Shown here one piece after another: positions 21,814 through 30,752 of a DNA stretch of 56,811 nucleotides. Within the stretch, counting starts at the first letter, position 1; each line of letters starts with the position of its first letter. The notes below the pieces were generated by a model. It was given only the letters and a program-made list of their open reading frames with translations, made no database searches and had not been told where the DNA came from. Where the stretch lies: assembly GCA_017477435.1 (NCBI GenBank), contig JAFUVV010000018.1:1-56811 (forward strand). Direction: 5' to 3'. This DNA is from Prevotella sp. GTDB lineage: Bacteria > Bacteroidota > Bacteroidia > Bacteroidales > Bacteroidaceae. The translations under genes were made by a program, and so were the position numbers.

Positions 21814-23784
21814 ATGAAGCAAGTTTTGGCTTTTATGATAGTGTTATGCTCATGCGCCATCGGAGTGGAGGCTCAGGTGGCTGAGGGCGATACGGCGGCG
21901 CTGGCGATAGAAGGTGTCGACGTGACGGCGACGCGTGCCCGTCGGGAGATAACCGCCACATCGCCCCGGCAATCCATCGACGCCTCCGACTACGCACGGC
22001 TGGGGATTGCAACCATTGCCGACGCACTGCGCCACCTGTCGGGAATCACCGTGAAGGACTACGGCGGCGCTGGAGGGATGAAGACCGTGTCGGTGCGCGG
22101 GATGGGAAGCCGACACACGGCCGTCGGCTACGGAGGAATTGTACTCAACGACTGCCAGACAGGAGAGATCGACCTGTCGAGATACAGCATGGAAGGCATC
22201 GGAAGCCTGACGCTGCACATCGGCGACGGCGACGAGATATTCACCCCTGCCCGAAACACGGCAGCCGCAGCGCTCGTAGAGATAAACCCTCAATCCATCA
22301 CACAACAGGCGACGGAAGACCATGCCAGAGGCAGCATAGCCACAGGATCGTGGGGACTGATACAGCCGTCGCTATATATAAAAAAAGGTATAGGCAAAAA
22401 CCTCTGTCTGCATGCGTCGGGAGAATATCTGCATGCGAAGAACGACTATCCGTTCACCCTTACCAACATCGAGCTGAAGACCCGCGAACGGCGACAGAAC
22501 AGCCGCATGAACAGCGGGCACGCCGAGGCGGGCATCGACTGGCGCATATCGCCGACGACAACGATGCAGACAATGGCCTATTACTACGACAACGACCGCC
22601 AGCTACCGGGAATTGTCAGGCTCTACACGCAGGAGAACGACGAGACGCTCCACGACCGCAACATGTTTGTCCAGACATCCATACGCTCAAGTATCAGCCG
22701 AAGGTGGAGAGCAATGGCAAACGGGAAATGGAACTGGGCCTCTACGCGCTACCACAACGGTATGCCCACGGGTGGCATCAGCAGCGCAAGATATCAGCAG
22801 AGAGAATGGTATGGTTCGGCCACGGCGATGTACGAGCCCACACGATGGCTCTCGGCCGCCTACTCCACCGACATATTCCATAACACACTCGACACACGGA
22901 GCCGGCCACGGCGGACAACATGGCTGCAGACAGTGGTAGCGAAGATACACACAGAAAGACTTACCGCCACGGCACGGCTGCTATACTCCGACATCGGCGA
23001 CAGCCACGACGGCGGCGAGCGAAAGAGTGAGCACCGGCTCTCGCCATCGGCAAGCATCGCCTACCGACTGCTCAGCAGCGAGATGCTCTACGCAAGGGCA
23101 ATGTGGAAAGAGATTTTCCGCATGCCGACATTCAACGAACTCTACTACTACCACATAGGATCGACATCGCTCACGCCGGAGAAGACACGCCAGATGAACA
23201 TCGGACTGACATGGCAGAGCCGCCAGACGCAACGACTCTCGGCAAGCGCCACGGCAGATATATATATAAATAAGGTGGAAGACAAAATCGTGGCTATACC
23301 ATTCAACATGTTCGTATGGCGTATGACCAACATCGCCGAAGTCCGTTCGACAGGGCTCGACGTGAATGCCACCATCGACTGCCGGATAGCCCGCCAGCAG
23401 CGCATCACGCTGTCGCATAACCATACATGGCAACGCGTGAGGAACCACACCGACAGCAAGTCGCCCTACTACGGCAACCAGATAGCATATACCCCCGAGC
23501 ACACCTTCACCACGACGCTCACGTGGACAAACCCATGGGCAAGCCTCACGCTCACAGCCGACGGCATGAGCCACCGGTGGGCAACCAACGAACACAGCCG
23601 CGGCACACGCATGGCAGGATTTGCAGAAATGGGAGCAAGCATCTACAGAGATTTCAAATTAAGAAAGATCACCCTCACGGCGAGGGTCGTGGCACAGAAT
23701 TTGCTCGACAAGCAATACGACATCGTCGCCCACTACCCCATGCCAGGACGCTCGTGGAGAACAGCAATAGAGGTGAAACTATAA
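21814..23784 (+). CDS. btuB: TonB-dependent outer-membrane receptor for cobalamin (BtuB-like)
   Basis: 656 aa. Signal peptide (MKQVLAFMIVLCSCAIGVEAQ), then a TonB-box-like VDVTATR and a plug domain (GIATIADALRHLSGITVKDYGG, TVSVRGMGSRHTAVGYGGI, about 30-150), then a 22-strand-type barrel ending in WRTAIEVKL with alternating aromatic residues. The longer frame from 21622 is rejected because it lies inside the riboswitch; ATG 21814 has GAGGAAG just before it and gives a clean signal peptide. The riboswitch and the following BtuG-like and BtuF-like genes identify the ligand as a corrinoid. It imports B12 across the outer membrane using TonB energy. Confidence 0.9.
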   Translation: MKQVLAFMIVLCSCAIGVEAQVAEGDTAALAIEGVDVTATRARREITATSPRQSIDASDYARLGIATIADALRHLSGITVKDYGGAGGMKTVSVRGMGSRHTAVGYGGIVLNDCQTGEIDLSRYSMEGIGSLTLHIGDGDEIFTPARNTAAAALVEINPQSITQQATEDHARGSIATGSWGLIQPSLYIKKGIGKNLCLHASGEYLHAKNDYPFTLTNIELKTRERRQNSRMNSGHAEAGIDWRISPTTTMQTMAYYYDNDRQLPGIVRLYTQENDETLHDRNMFVQTSIRSSISRRWRAMANGKWNWASTRYHNGMPTGGISSARYQQREWYGSATAMYEPTRWLSAAYSTDIFHNTLDTRSRPRRTTWLQTVVAKIHTERLTATARLLYSDIGDSHDGGERKSEHRLSPSASIAYRLLSSEMLYARAMWKEIFRMPTFNELYYYHIGSTSLTPEKTRQMNIGLTWQSRQTQRLSASATADIYINKVEDKIVAIPFNMFVWRMTNIAEVRSTGLDVNATIDCRIARQQRITLSHNHTWQRVRNHTDSKSPYYGNQIAYTPEHTFTTTLTWTNPWASLTLTADGMSHRWATNEHSRGTRMAGFAEMGASIYRDFKLRKITLTARVVAQNLLDKQYDIVAHYPMPGRSWRTAIEVKL

Positions 23785-23830
23785 CGGAGAACGAAATCAA
23801 AATCACAAACAATATAAAAAAAACAAAACA

Positions 23831-24919
23831 ATGAAAAAGTATTTCTACATGTTTGCCTGCCTCTTCGCAGCAACAACACTCACGACATCGTGCCTCGACG
23901 ACAACGATGACGACCCGATTATCGACCCCGTAGCAGTGGTGGAGACCGACGGGGCATTCATCCTGAACGAAGGCAACTACTATGCCAGCATCAACGGCTC
24001 GCTCGACTATCTCGACTACACCACCGAACAAGTGAGACGTGGCATCTTTGCCGCTGCCAACAAACGCTCGCTCGGAAACACCCCGAACAACATGCTCGTG
24101 GGCAACAGCGTGATGTATATCGCCATCAACGGCGAGAACCGCATCGAAGTCGTCGACAAGTCGACGATGATGGCCACGAACAGCATCAACGTCCCGTCGC
24201 CACGAGAGATGACAACCGACGGCATCTATGTCTACGTGACATCATACGACGGACGCGTAAGGAAAATCGACACCGAATACAACATCATCGTGGCACAGTC
24301 GGAAGTCATCGGCGACAACCTCGAAGGAATTGCATACCTCGGAGGAGGCCTCTACGTGTGTAACTCGTGTAAACCAGGGGAGACCTACACCTATCACAAC
24401 GAACTCGTGAAACTCAATGCGTCGACGATGGGATCGGAAGGTAAAATCACCGTGGGACTCAATCCCACCCAGGTCCTCACCGACGGCACCGATCTCTTCG
24501 TACTCTGCATGGGCGACTACGGCACCAACCCGGCGAAAGTGCAGAAAGTGAGCGCAGAAGGCAAGACAGCAAGCGACATCGCTTCCGCTACATTCATGAC
24601 CATCGCAGCAGGTAAGCTATATCTCATCAATGCACCATGGGGCAGCACACCGACCTACAACGTCTACGATATCAAGACAGGAAGCACAACCACATTCGTT
24701 CGTGGCGACGAGATATTCTCGCCATGCGCCATCGCTGTCGACCCGATAAAGGGTGATGTCTTCATCACGTCGTACACAAAAGGAGAGTCGGACTATGCCG
24801 ACTACAACGCCGACGGATATATCGTCCACTACGACAAAGACGGTAACTTCGTTTCACGCAACCAGACAGGCGTAGGACCCGCAACGATAGTGTTCAACTA
24901 TCATTTCGAGTACCGATGA
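23831..24919 (+). CDS. btuG: BtuG-like surface lipoprotein (YncE/DUF5074-type beta-propeller)
   Basis: 362 aa. Lipoprotein signal (MKKYFYMFACLFAATTLTTSC) with acidic LDDNDDDP after the cysteine, typical of surface lipoproteins. The body shows repeated propeller blades (GNSVMYIAINGENRIEVVD, DGIYVYVTSYDGRVRKID, GLYVCNSCKPG, DGTDLFVLCMGDYG, IKGDVFITSY). In Bacteroides, BtuG is a propeller that binds cobalamin very tightly at the surface and hands it to BtuB; the position after a riboswitch-controlled TonB receptor supports the same role here. The gap to btuB is 46 bases. Some uncertainty remains between BtuG proper and other DUF5074 propellers. Confidence 0.85.
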   Translation: MKKYFYMFACLFAATTLTTSCLDDNDDDPIIDPVAVVETDGAFILNEGNYYASINGSLDYLDYTTEQVRRGIFAAANKRSLGNTPNNMLVGNSVMYIAINGENRIEVVDKSTMMATNSINVPSPREMTTDGIYVYVTSYDGRVRKIDTEYNIIVAQSEVIGDNLEGIAYLGGGLYVCNSCKPGETYTYHNELVKLNASTMGSEGKITVGLNPTQVLTDGTDLFVLCMGDYGTNPAKVQKVSAEGKTASDIASATFMTIAAGKLYLINAPWGSTPTYNVYDIKTGSTTTFVRGDEIFSPCAIAVDPIKGDVFITSYTKGESDYADYNADGYIVHYDKDGNFVSRNQTGVGPATIVFNYHFEYR

Positions 24920-24940
24920 CAATTAAGTGAAAAATGAAAA

Positions 24941-26089
24941 GTGAAAAGTGAAAAGTTGAACCTAAAGGGCTTTCGTTATCGTTTATCGGTAACGTTTTCT
25001 TCATCGTTAACGTTATCGTTTATCGTATTCGTTCTTTCATTATCGTTATCCTCATGCGGAAAGAATAGCAGTAATAACCCTGGAGAAGGACGCAGCATGC
25101 CATTCCACTATGCCACCCTGCTCAGTATCGTCGAGTACGACGACAGCACTGAGGTGACAATCAAAGACCCGTGGAATTGCGAAAGAACACTTCACAGATA
25201 TGTCCTTCAGGAGAAGCAGGTGGAGAGAGGATTTGCCGCCGCAGCGGTGTTCACATCATCGCATGCGCAGCTTCTCACATGGCTCAATGCCGCCGATCGC
25301 ATTGCCGCTGTGTGCGACTTGAAATACATGAACATCCCGGAAGTACGTCGTCGTGTGGAAAACGGACGCATCATCGACTGCGGCGACAGTCGCATGCCCG
25401 ACATCGAACAGCTCACCATAGCTGGCACAGACGCCATCCTCCTCTCCCCCTTTGAGAACAGCGGAGGCTACGGAATGCTCGAGACAATGGGCATACCAAT
25501 CATCGAATGCGCCGACTATATGGAGCCTACCCCGCTGGCACGGGCCGAATGGATGAAGCTCTACGGACTGCTGTTCGGATGTGAAGAGCAAGCCGACAGC
25601 CTTTTCAGAGAAGTGGAGCGCAGCTATCTGCAACAGGCAGCAGCAGCCAGACGGATGAATACCCGCTCGACCCTGCTTACCGAGCGGAAGACAGGCAGCA
25701 CGTGGTATGTGCCTGGAGGAAAGAGCTGGATGGGGCAACTCATAAAAGACGCTGCAGCACGACACCCCTTCCCCGACGACACCCACAGCGGAAGCCTGCC
25801 GCTATCGCCTGAACAGGTGATTGCACGCGGCGAAGAAATCGACGTCTGGGCGGTGAAGAACAGCAGCAGCCAACCACTCACGAGAGAATCGCTACTCGCA
25901 GAATACGACGGCTACAAAATGCTCAAGGCAATGAGAGAAGGACGTGTCTACGAATGCAACACCATGGAGAAGCCCTTCTTCGAACAGACAGCGTTCCGTC
26001 CCGACTGGCTTCTCAGCGACTACATAGCAATCACCCACCCCGAGGAATGTCGCGACTCAGTGCTGAGATATTACAGGAGAATAGAATAA
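24941..26089 (+). CDS. btuF: BtuF-like cobalamin-binding periplasmic lipoprotein
   Basis: 382 aa. ABC-transporter substrate-binding protein of the helical-backbone class (TroA/BtuF). After a lipobox (LSLSLSSC) come AAVFTSSHAQLLTWLNA, DRIAAVCDLKYMNIPEVRR, GTDAILLSPFENSG and MGIPIIECADYMEPTPLARAEWMKLYG (regions), all expected for this class. It hands B12 from BtuB/BtuG to a BtuCD permease that is not in this window. The likely start is the GTG at 24941, since the ATG at 24934 is in another frame and stops after five codons. The signal peptide is encoded by stuttering CGTTATCGTTTATCG-like words. It ends just before a shared terminator. Confidence 0.85.
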   Translation: MKSEKLNLKGFRYRLSVTFSSSLTLSFIVFVLSLSLSSCGKNSSNNPGEGRSMPFHYATLLSIVEYDDSTEVTIKDPWNCERTLHRYVLQEKQVERGFAAAAVFTSSHAQLLTWLNAADRIAAVCDLKYMNIPEVRRRVENGRIIDCGDSRMPDIEQLTIAGTDAILLSPFENSGGYGMLETMGIPIIECADYMEPTPLARAEWMKLYGLLFGCEEQADSLFREVERSYLQQAAAARRMNTRSTLLTERKTGSTWYVPGGKSWMGQLIKDAAARHPFPDDTHSGSLPLSPEQVIARGEEIDVWAVKNSSSQPLTRESLLAEYDGYKMLKAMREGRVYECNTMEKPFFEQTAFRPDWLLSDYIAITHPEECRDSVLRYYRRIE

Positions 26090-26101
26090 AACTCCGCTTT
26101 C

Positions 26102-26150
26102 AAAAGAAAAAGATGCAGAGACCCGTCGCGGTTTCTGCATCTTTTTTCTT
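26102..26150. terminator. Bidirectional terminator between btuF and the pagL-like gene
   Basis: AAAGATGCAGA (26109-26119) with TCTGCATCTTT (26134-26144), flanked by A-rich sequence on the left and TTTTTTCTTTG on the right, so it can serve both converging transcripts. Confidence 0.88.
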
Positions 26151-26167
26151 TGACATATAGACATTTA

Positions 26168-27541
26168 TTACCTTATTTTTAAGGGAACAGAGAGTGTCAG
26201 TTCGGTAAAGTCGGCCTTTGTGAGATGTGCTTTCACGCTGGCTCCTAAGGCTATGCCGCCAAGCGTGGGAAAGGTGTAGGACAGACCGATACGTTCGTAG
26301 TAGGGCTTTTCTATTATCTCGGCGTTGGCTCCCATGTGCCGGTAGAGATAGACTCCGATGGCTCCCTCGAGGGCAAGGCGCCGGTAGTAGACGGCATGCT
26401 TTGCAGCAATGCCAAAGGACCAAGGGCTGTGTTTCGTTTCGATACCATCGGCAAGATCGATTTCCTCAACTCGCGAGGCGTAGGTACCATAGAAGAGATC
26501 GGCCCCGATGCCCGATGCCCAGCGACGGGCATAGCGGTACATGAGATCGGCAGAGAGCGAGTAGGCGGTGTAGAAATGGAACCGATTGGTGCGATAGCCA
26601 GGCTCTCCGGGGCGCGTCTGAAACTGTGTGCGCTTCCAGTCTTCGTTGAGTACTTTTCCTCCGACGCCCAAGGTGATGCGGGAGAAGAGGTAGGGCTTCA
26701 TCTTTGCCACCGCCGATGTCCGGGCTGAAGCCGATGTCACACTCTCATACCAAGGATAGTATTGCACTCCAACGGAGCCGCCAATGAAGTTTGCTCCTTT
26801 GTTCGGACGATTGAGAGCACCATTGCTGAGGTGATAATAGTCTACTCCTGCCCGCAGTCCCCAGTTCTTGGCAATGCGGTATGTGGCATGAAATCCTGCT
26901 GTGAAATAGACAAGGAAACGGCTGCCGATGAGTTCGTTGTCGACGTTGTCCGTGGGATTATACTTCAGATGGGAGTATCCTATGCCCGTGCCGAGGTAGT
27001 AGTCGACCGACCAATGACGATGTCGGAAGAATGGCCGGGTAAAGAGGAGATAGGCAGAGACTTGGTTTCCGAGCCTCGAGTCGTAGTCGACCATCTCAGC
27101 CAGTCCCCACGCCGGGTCGGCAGTGCGCCGCATGGTGACGTCGTTGAGGGAGTAGCGCAGTCCGAGGCTGAACGTGGGATAGCCGTAATCGACAGCATAG
27201 GCGTCGGAGTCGGAAGGAAGGGAAATGCGATTCAACTGTAGTTCAAACGACGTGGAACTCTTATGGAGCTGGTACTTGCGCTGGTACTTATCCATGGATA
27301 TGAGCCGCGAGGGAGCGACGTTAAAAGTAAATCCGTAGCGAGAGACACTGTCGCCGTCGACCTTCAATGTGGTGGCCGATGCCGACAATGGCAATGCTAC
27401 GGAGTATATTAGGGAAACTACGAGCGTGGCAGCTATAGTTTTAGCTGTCGCTGATTTTCTTAATGCCGTTGAAGTTTTACAACCTCCCCGCGGGGCAACG
27501 TCGGTTAAAACTTCTGTAAGGCATTTGCGAAAATTCGTCAT
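26168..27541 (-). CDS. Outer-membrane lipid A 3-O-deacylase-like protein (PagL/acyloxyacyl hydrolase family)
   Basis: 457 aa. The diagnostic PagL motif HLSNG in DYYHLSNGALNRPNKGANF (catalytic His-Ser, about residues 242-260) is present, in a barrel protein (alternating residues, YTAYSLSADLMYRYARRW, RIGLSYTFPTLGGIALG). PagL removes the 3-linked acyl chain of lipid A at the outer membrane, altering immune recognition. A signal-like hydrophobic stretch (TIAATLVVSLIYSVALPLSASA, about 34-56) lies unusually far from the start because a palindromic DNA element encodes part of the N-terminus. It is about twice the size of classical PagL, so the extra N-terminal half is undefined. Confidence 0.75.
   Translation of the reverse strand: MTNFRKCLTEVLTDVAPRGGCKTSTALRKSATAKTIAATLVVSLIYSVALPLSASATTLKVDGDSVSRYGFTFNVAPSRLISMDKYQRKYQLHKSSTSFELQLNRISLPSDSDAYAVDYGYPTFSLGLRYSLNDVTMRRTADPAWGLAEMVDYDSRLGNQVSAYLLFTRPFFRHRHWSVDYYLGTGIGYSHLKYNPTDNVDNELIGSRFLVYFTAGFHATYRIAKNWGLRAGVDYYHLSNGALNRPNKGANFIGGSVGVQYYPWYESVTSASARTSAVAKMKPYLFSRITLGVGGKVLNEDWKRTQFQTRPGEPGYRTNRFHFYTAYSLSADLMYRYARRWASGIGADLFYGTYASRVEEIDLADGIETKHSPWSFGIAAKHAVYYRRLALEGAIGVYLYRHMGANAEIIEKPYYERIGLSYTFPTLGGIALGASVKAHLTKADFTELTLSVPLKIR
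27461..27505. repeat. Palindromic element inside the 5' end of the pagL-like gene
   Basis: GAAGTTTTACAACC and GGTTAAAACTTC frame a central TCCCCGCGGGG palindrome. The element encodes about 15 residues between the start and the hydrophobic signal region of the 457-aa protein. Confidence 0.7.
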
Positions 27542-27585
27542 CGTTCTTCGTTATCGTTCCCGTTCCCGTTATCGTTACCGTTTTT

Positions 27586-28623
27586 TTAGTTGGCTGCGGT
27601 GAACTCTTCGAGGAAACGAGTATCGTTTTCAGAGAACATGCGCAGGTCGCTGACGCGGTACTTCAGGTTTGTGATGCGCTCCACTCCCATGCCGAATGCA
27701 TAGCCGGAATATACCTTACTGTCTATTCCGCATGCTTCGAGCACGTTGGGATCAACCATTCCGCAACCGAGTATTTCGAGCCATCCTTCGCCTTTGCAGA
27801 GGCTGCAGCCTTTTCCTCCGCAGATGGTGCAACTGACGTCCATCTCGGCCGATGGCTCTGTGAAGGGGAAATAGCTTGGGCGGAGGCGTATCTTTGTATC
27901 GGCGCCGAACATCTCACGTGCAAAGGTGAGGAGCACCTGCTTGAGGTCGGTGAAGCTGACGTTCTTGTCCACATAGAGTCCTTCCACCTGATGGAAGAAG
28001 CAGGGTGCACGTGCGCTTATTGCCTCATTGCGGTATACTCGTCCCGGGCAGATGACGCGGATTGGCGGTTCGTGGGTCTCCATATAGTGAACCTGGTCGT
28101 TGCTCGTGTGGGAACGTAGGATAACGTTCTTTGCCACGTCGTTCGGGTTTGTCTCCACGAAGAACGTGTCTTGCATATCGCGGGCGGGATGGTCGGCGGC
28201 GAAGTTCAGCTTTGTAAACACGTGCAGGTCGTCATCCACCTCTGGTCCTTCGGCCAGGGTGAAGCCCATACGCGAAAAGATGTCGATGATTTCGTTTTTC
28301 ACTATCGTGAGCGGATGGCGCGTACCGAGCCTCACGGGATATGGAGAGCGTGTGAGATCGAGGTCGTCGGCCGATGATTCGTCAGCCGCCGAGCTTTCTT
28401 TCAACGAATTGATGCGCTCGATGGTCATCTGCTTCAGCTCGTTTATCTTCATTCCTACAGTCTTCTTCTGGTCGGTAGCGACATTGCGGAAATCGGCCAT
28501 AAGTGCTGTTATCTCGCCTTTCTTTCCAAGATAGTGCAGGCGCAGTTTTTCTATTTCTTCGGCATTCGACGCCGTCATCGAGCTCACTTCCTTCAGAAGT
28601 TCTTCTATTCTTTCGAGTATCAT
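27586..28623 (-). CDS. pheS: Phenylalanyl-tRNA synthetase alpha subunit
   Basis: 345 aa. Class II synthetase catalytic subunit of the alpha2-beta2 enzyme. An N-terminal coiled coil (about 1-90, LERIEELLKEVSSMT..., LGKKGEITALM) is followed by motif 2 (RVICPGRVYRNEAISARAP, as a region), the CTICGGKGCSLCKGEGW metal-binding-like insertion common in the family, and motif 3 (GYAFGMGVERITNLKY). The pheT beta subunit gene is not adjacent: the neighbour upstream on this strand is absent and the 27585 side is the pagL-like gene (44-base stuttering gap). Leftward transcription. Confidence 0.96.
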   Translation of the reverse strand: MILERIEELLKEVSSMTASNAEEIEKLRLHYLGKKGEITALMADFRNVATDQKKTVGMKINELKQMTIERINSLKESSAADESSADDLDLTRSPYPVRLGTRHPLTIVKNEIIDIFSRMGFTLAEGPEVDDDLHVFTKLNFAADHPARDMQDTFFVETNPNDVAKNVILRSHTSNDQVHYMETHEPPIRVICPGRVYRNEAISARAPCFFHQVEGLYVDKNVSFTDLKQVLLTFAREMFGADTKIRLRPSYFPFTEPSAEMDVSCTICGGKGCSLCKGEGWLEILGCGMVDPNVLEACGIDSKVYSGYAFGMGVERITNLKYRVSDLRMFSENDTRFLEEFTAAN

Positions 28624-28791
28624 AATTCTATATAATTTTACTTCACTTACAGCCTAATGCTGCCAGCGGTATGCAAAAAAATCTGTGCAAAGTTAATATT
28701 TTTGATATAAAAAAAGAAATGTATGAGAATAAATGTGTATTTTTGCGCAAATTTTTAACCGTCTCATTTGTGAGACACATAAATGCATGCA

Positions 28792-29643
28792 ATGAGAAAA
28801 GCCGCAGCCATTTTCGCCGCAATCATTCTTATCTCGGTCATCTGTTTCCCAGTTGCCGGTTGTAGAGGCAACTCCGACGTGTCTGAAAGGGCTGACAGTA
28901 TTTCTTCCGACGACTCCATCAATGTTGAGGAAGCCTCCGAAGATTCTTTCGCCGAGATGTCTATGCCCTTGGCAGCCGACATGATTTTCGAGGATTTCAT
29001 TTTCAATTTCGCTTCAAACCGCAAGCTGCAGACAAACAGGATCTCTTTTCCGCTGCCAATAACCCGCAACGGGGAAAAGAAACTGATAGACAAGCGACAA
29101 TGGCAGACGGAGCATTTCTTCATGGACAAGGACTATTACACTCTCATCTTCGACAATCGCCGACAGATGCGGGCCATGAACGATACGGCGATGAAACACG
29201 TGACACTGGAAAACATCCTCCTCGCCGAGAAGACAATCAAGCAGTACATATTCAACCGTATCGACGGAAAATGGATGCTCACCGAGATAGTCCATCTGCC
29301 GCTGGAGAAAAGCCAGAATGCATCGTTCCTCACTTTCTACGAACGATTTGCCACCGACGAGAGCTTCCAGATTGAAAGCATGAGCCGGTATGTCAACTTC
29401 TCAATCCCCGACCCCAACCACGACTTCACCAGCATGACAGGCACGCTGCAGCCCGACCAATGGCCGGCTTTCAAACCTGAGTTTATGCCCACCGACAGTC
29501 TGCTAAACATTGTCTACGGAAATGACACGGAGAGCGGACCGCAGAGAATATTCATCATCGAGGGCGTGGGGAGCGGTATGCGCACGGAGATGACCTTCCG
29601 ACAGGAAAGTGGACGATGGCGGCTGAAAGAGCTGAACAGCTAA
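28792..29643 (+). CDS. DUF4348-type lipoprotein
   Basis: 283 aa. Lipoprotein signal (RKAAAIFAAIILISVICFPVAGC) followed by an acidic Ser-rich stretch (SDVSERADSISSDDSINVEE), suggesting surface or outer-membrane anchoring. The body (DFIFNFASNRKLQTNRISFPL, DKDYYTLIFDN, FLTFYERFATDESFQ, WPAFKPEFMPTDSLLNIVYG, MRTEMTFRQESGRWRL; all short regions) matches the Bacteroidales DUF4348 pattern; function unknown. ATG 28792 (MRKAAA) is preferred; 28783 is three codons upstream. A perfect hairpin GTCTCA-TTTG-TGAGAC (28761-28776) lies in its 5' UTR after a TATTTTTG -7 box (28738-28745). It is followed after 27 bases by murB. Confidence 0.78.
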   Translation: MRKAAAIFAAIILISVICFPVAGCRGNSDVSERADSISSDDSINVEEASEDSFAEMSMPLAADMIFEDFIFNFASNRKLQTNRISFPLPITRNGEKKLIDKRQWQTEHFFMDKDYYTLIFDNRRQMRAMNDTAMKHVTLENILLAEKTIKQYIFNRIDGKWMLTEIVHLPLEKSQNASFLTFYERFATDESFQIESMSRYVNFSIPDPNHDFTSMTGTLQPDQWPAFKPEFMPTDSLLNIVYGNDTESGPQRIFIIEGVGSGMRTEMTFRQESGRWRLKELNS

Positions 29644-29670
29644 GCACCGCGCAAACTCAGAAGCAAAGGC

Positions 29671-30681
29671 ATGACAGACAAAAAAGGATATAACCTCAAG
29701 AGCAGGAACACGTTTGGCATATCGGCCACGTGCGACCGCTTCATAGAGTTCTCCTCCACCGACGAACTCATCTCTCTCCTACCACTTATTCGCACGGCAG
29801 ACCCGCTCCTCATTGTAGGAGCAGGGAGCAATCTGCTGCTCACTGGCGACTTCCACGGCACAGTCGTCCACTCTGCCATTATGGGACGCGAAGCGCAGGA
29901 AGACGGCAACGACATGCTGCTCAGGTGCGGATCGGGAGAAACATTCGACGATATAATCGCCTACTCGATAGAGAAGGGCTGGCATGGTGCCGAGAACCTC
30001 TCGCTCATTCCAGGCGAGGTGGGAGCATCGGCAGTGCAGAACATCGGCGCCTACGGGGTTGAAGCCAAGGACATAATAGAATGCGTAGAGGCTGTGGAGA
30101 TAGAGACGGGCAAGACGCTGACAATCAGCAACGCAGAATGCCAGTATGCCTATCGGCAGAGCCAGTTCAAGCAGGAATGGAAGGGCCGGTTCATCATCAC
30201 CTACGTGACCTACCGCCTCAGCCGCTCGTTTGCTCCGCAGCTCGGCTATGGAAACATTCGCAGCGTACTCCTCCGGCAAGGCATCGACAGTCCCACGCCT
30301 CAGCAACTAAGGCAGATAATCATCGACATTCGTCGCGAAAAACTGCCCGACCCCGCCGTGGAAGGCAATGCCGGCAGCTTCTTCACAAACCCCATCGTCG
30401 ACAACAACACCTTCTCCTGGCTCATAGAGCGCTATCCCGACATGCCCCACTACCCCGCCGCCGGGGCCGGGACAAAGATTCCTGCCGCATGGCTCATCGA
30501 CCAGTGCGGATGGAAAGGGCGCACAGTGGGCCACGCCGGAGTACACAGCCGTCAGCCACTCGTGCTCGTAAACCGCGGAGGGGCAACAGGCAAGGAGATT
30601 GTAAACCTCTGCAACCTAATACGCCACGACGTGGAGCAGAAATTCGGAATCACAATCTCTCTCGAAGTGAATATCGTCTAA
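29671..30681 (+). CDS. murB: UDP-N-acetylenolpyruvoylglucosamine reductase
   Basis: 336 aa. MurB is the FAD/NADPH enzyme making UDP-N-acetylmuramate for peptidoglycan in the cytoplasm. Signatures are NTFGISATCDRF at the start, the FAD loop GAGSNLLLTGDF, LSLIPGEVGASAVQNIGAYG, the catalytic Ser in EGNAGSFFTNP, and the C-terminal IPAAWLIDQCGWKG. It is a type I MurB with the Tyr-containing loop (YAYRQSQFK). It is followed by a 71-base gap of repeated TTAAAGTCC-like words before the MBL hydrolase. Confidence 0.96.
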   Translation: MTDKKGYNLKSRNTFGISATCDRFIEFSSTDELISLLPLIRTADPLLIVGAGSNLLLTGDFHGTVVHSAIMGREAQEDGNDMLLRCGSGETFDDIIAYSIEKGWHGAENLSLIPGEVGASAVQNIGAYGVEAKDIIECVEAVEIETGKTLTISNAECQYAYRQSQFKQEWKGRFIITYVTYRLSRSFAPQLGYGNIRSVLLRQGIDSPTPQQLRQIIIDIRREKLPDPAVEGNAGSFFTNPIVDNNTFSWLIERYPDMPHYPAAGAGTKIPAAWLIDQCGWKGRTVGHAGVHSRQPLVLVNRGGATGKEIVNLCNLIRHDVEQKFGITISLEVNIV

Positions 30682-30752
30682 ATACAGTCGCTAAAGACCT
30701 TAAAGCCATTAAAGTCCATAAAGTCCTTAAGGTCATTAAATAGTAACAGAAA

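Noticed and set aside
28688-28695. Leftward TAACTTTG as a pheS promoter
   Set aside because: The -7 box is plausible but no -33 element was found, and the leader would be about 60 bases; left out as a feature.
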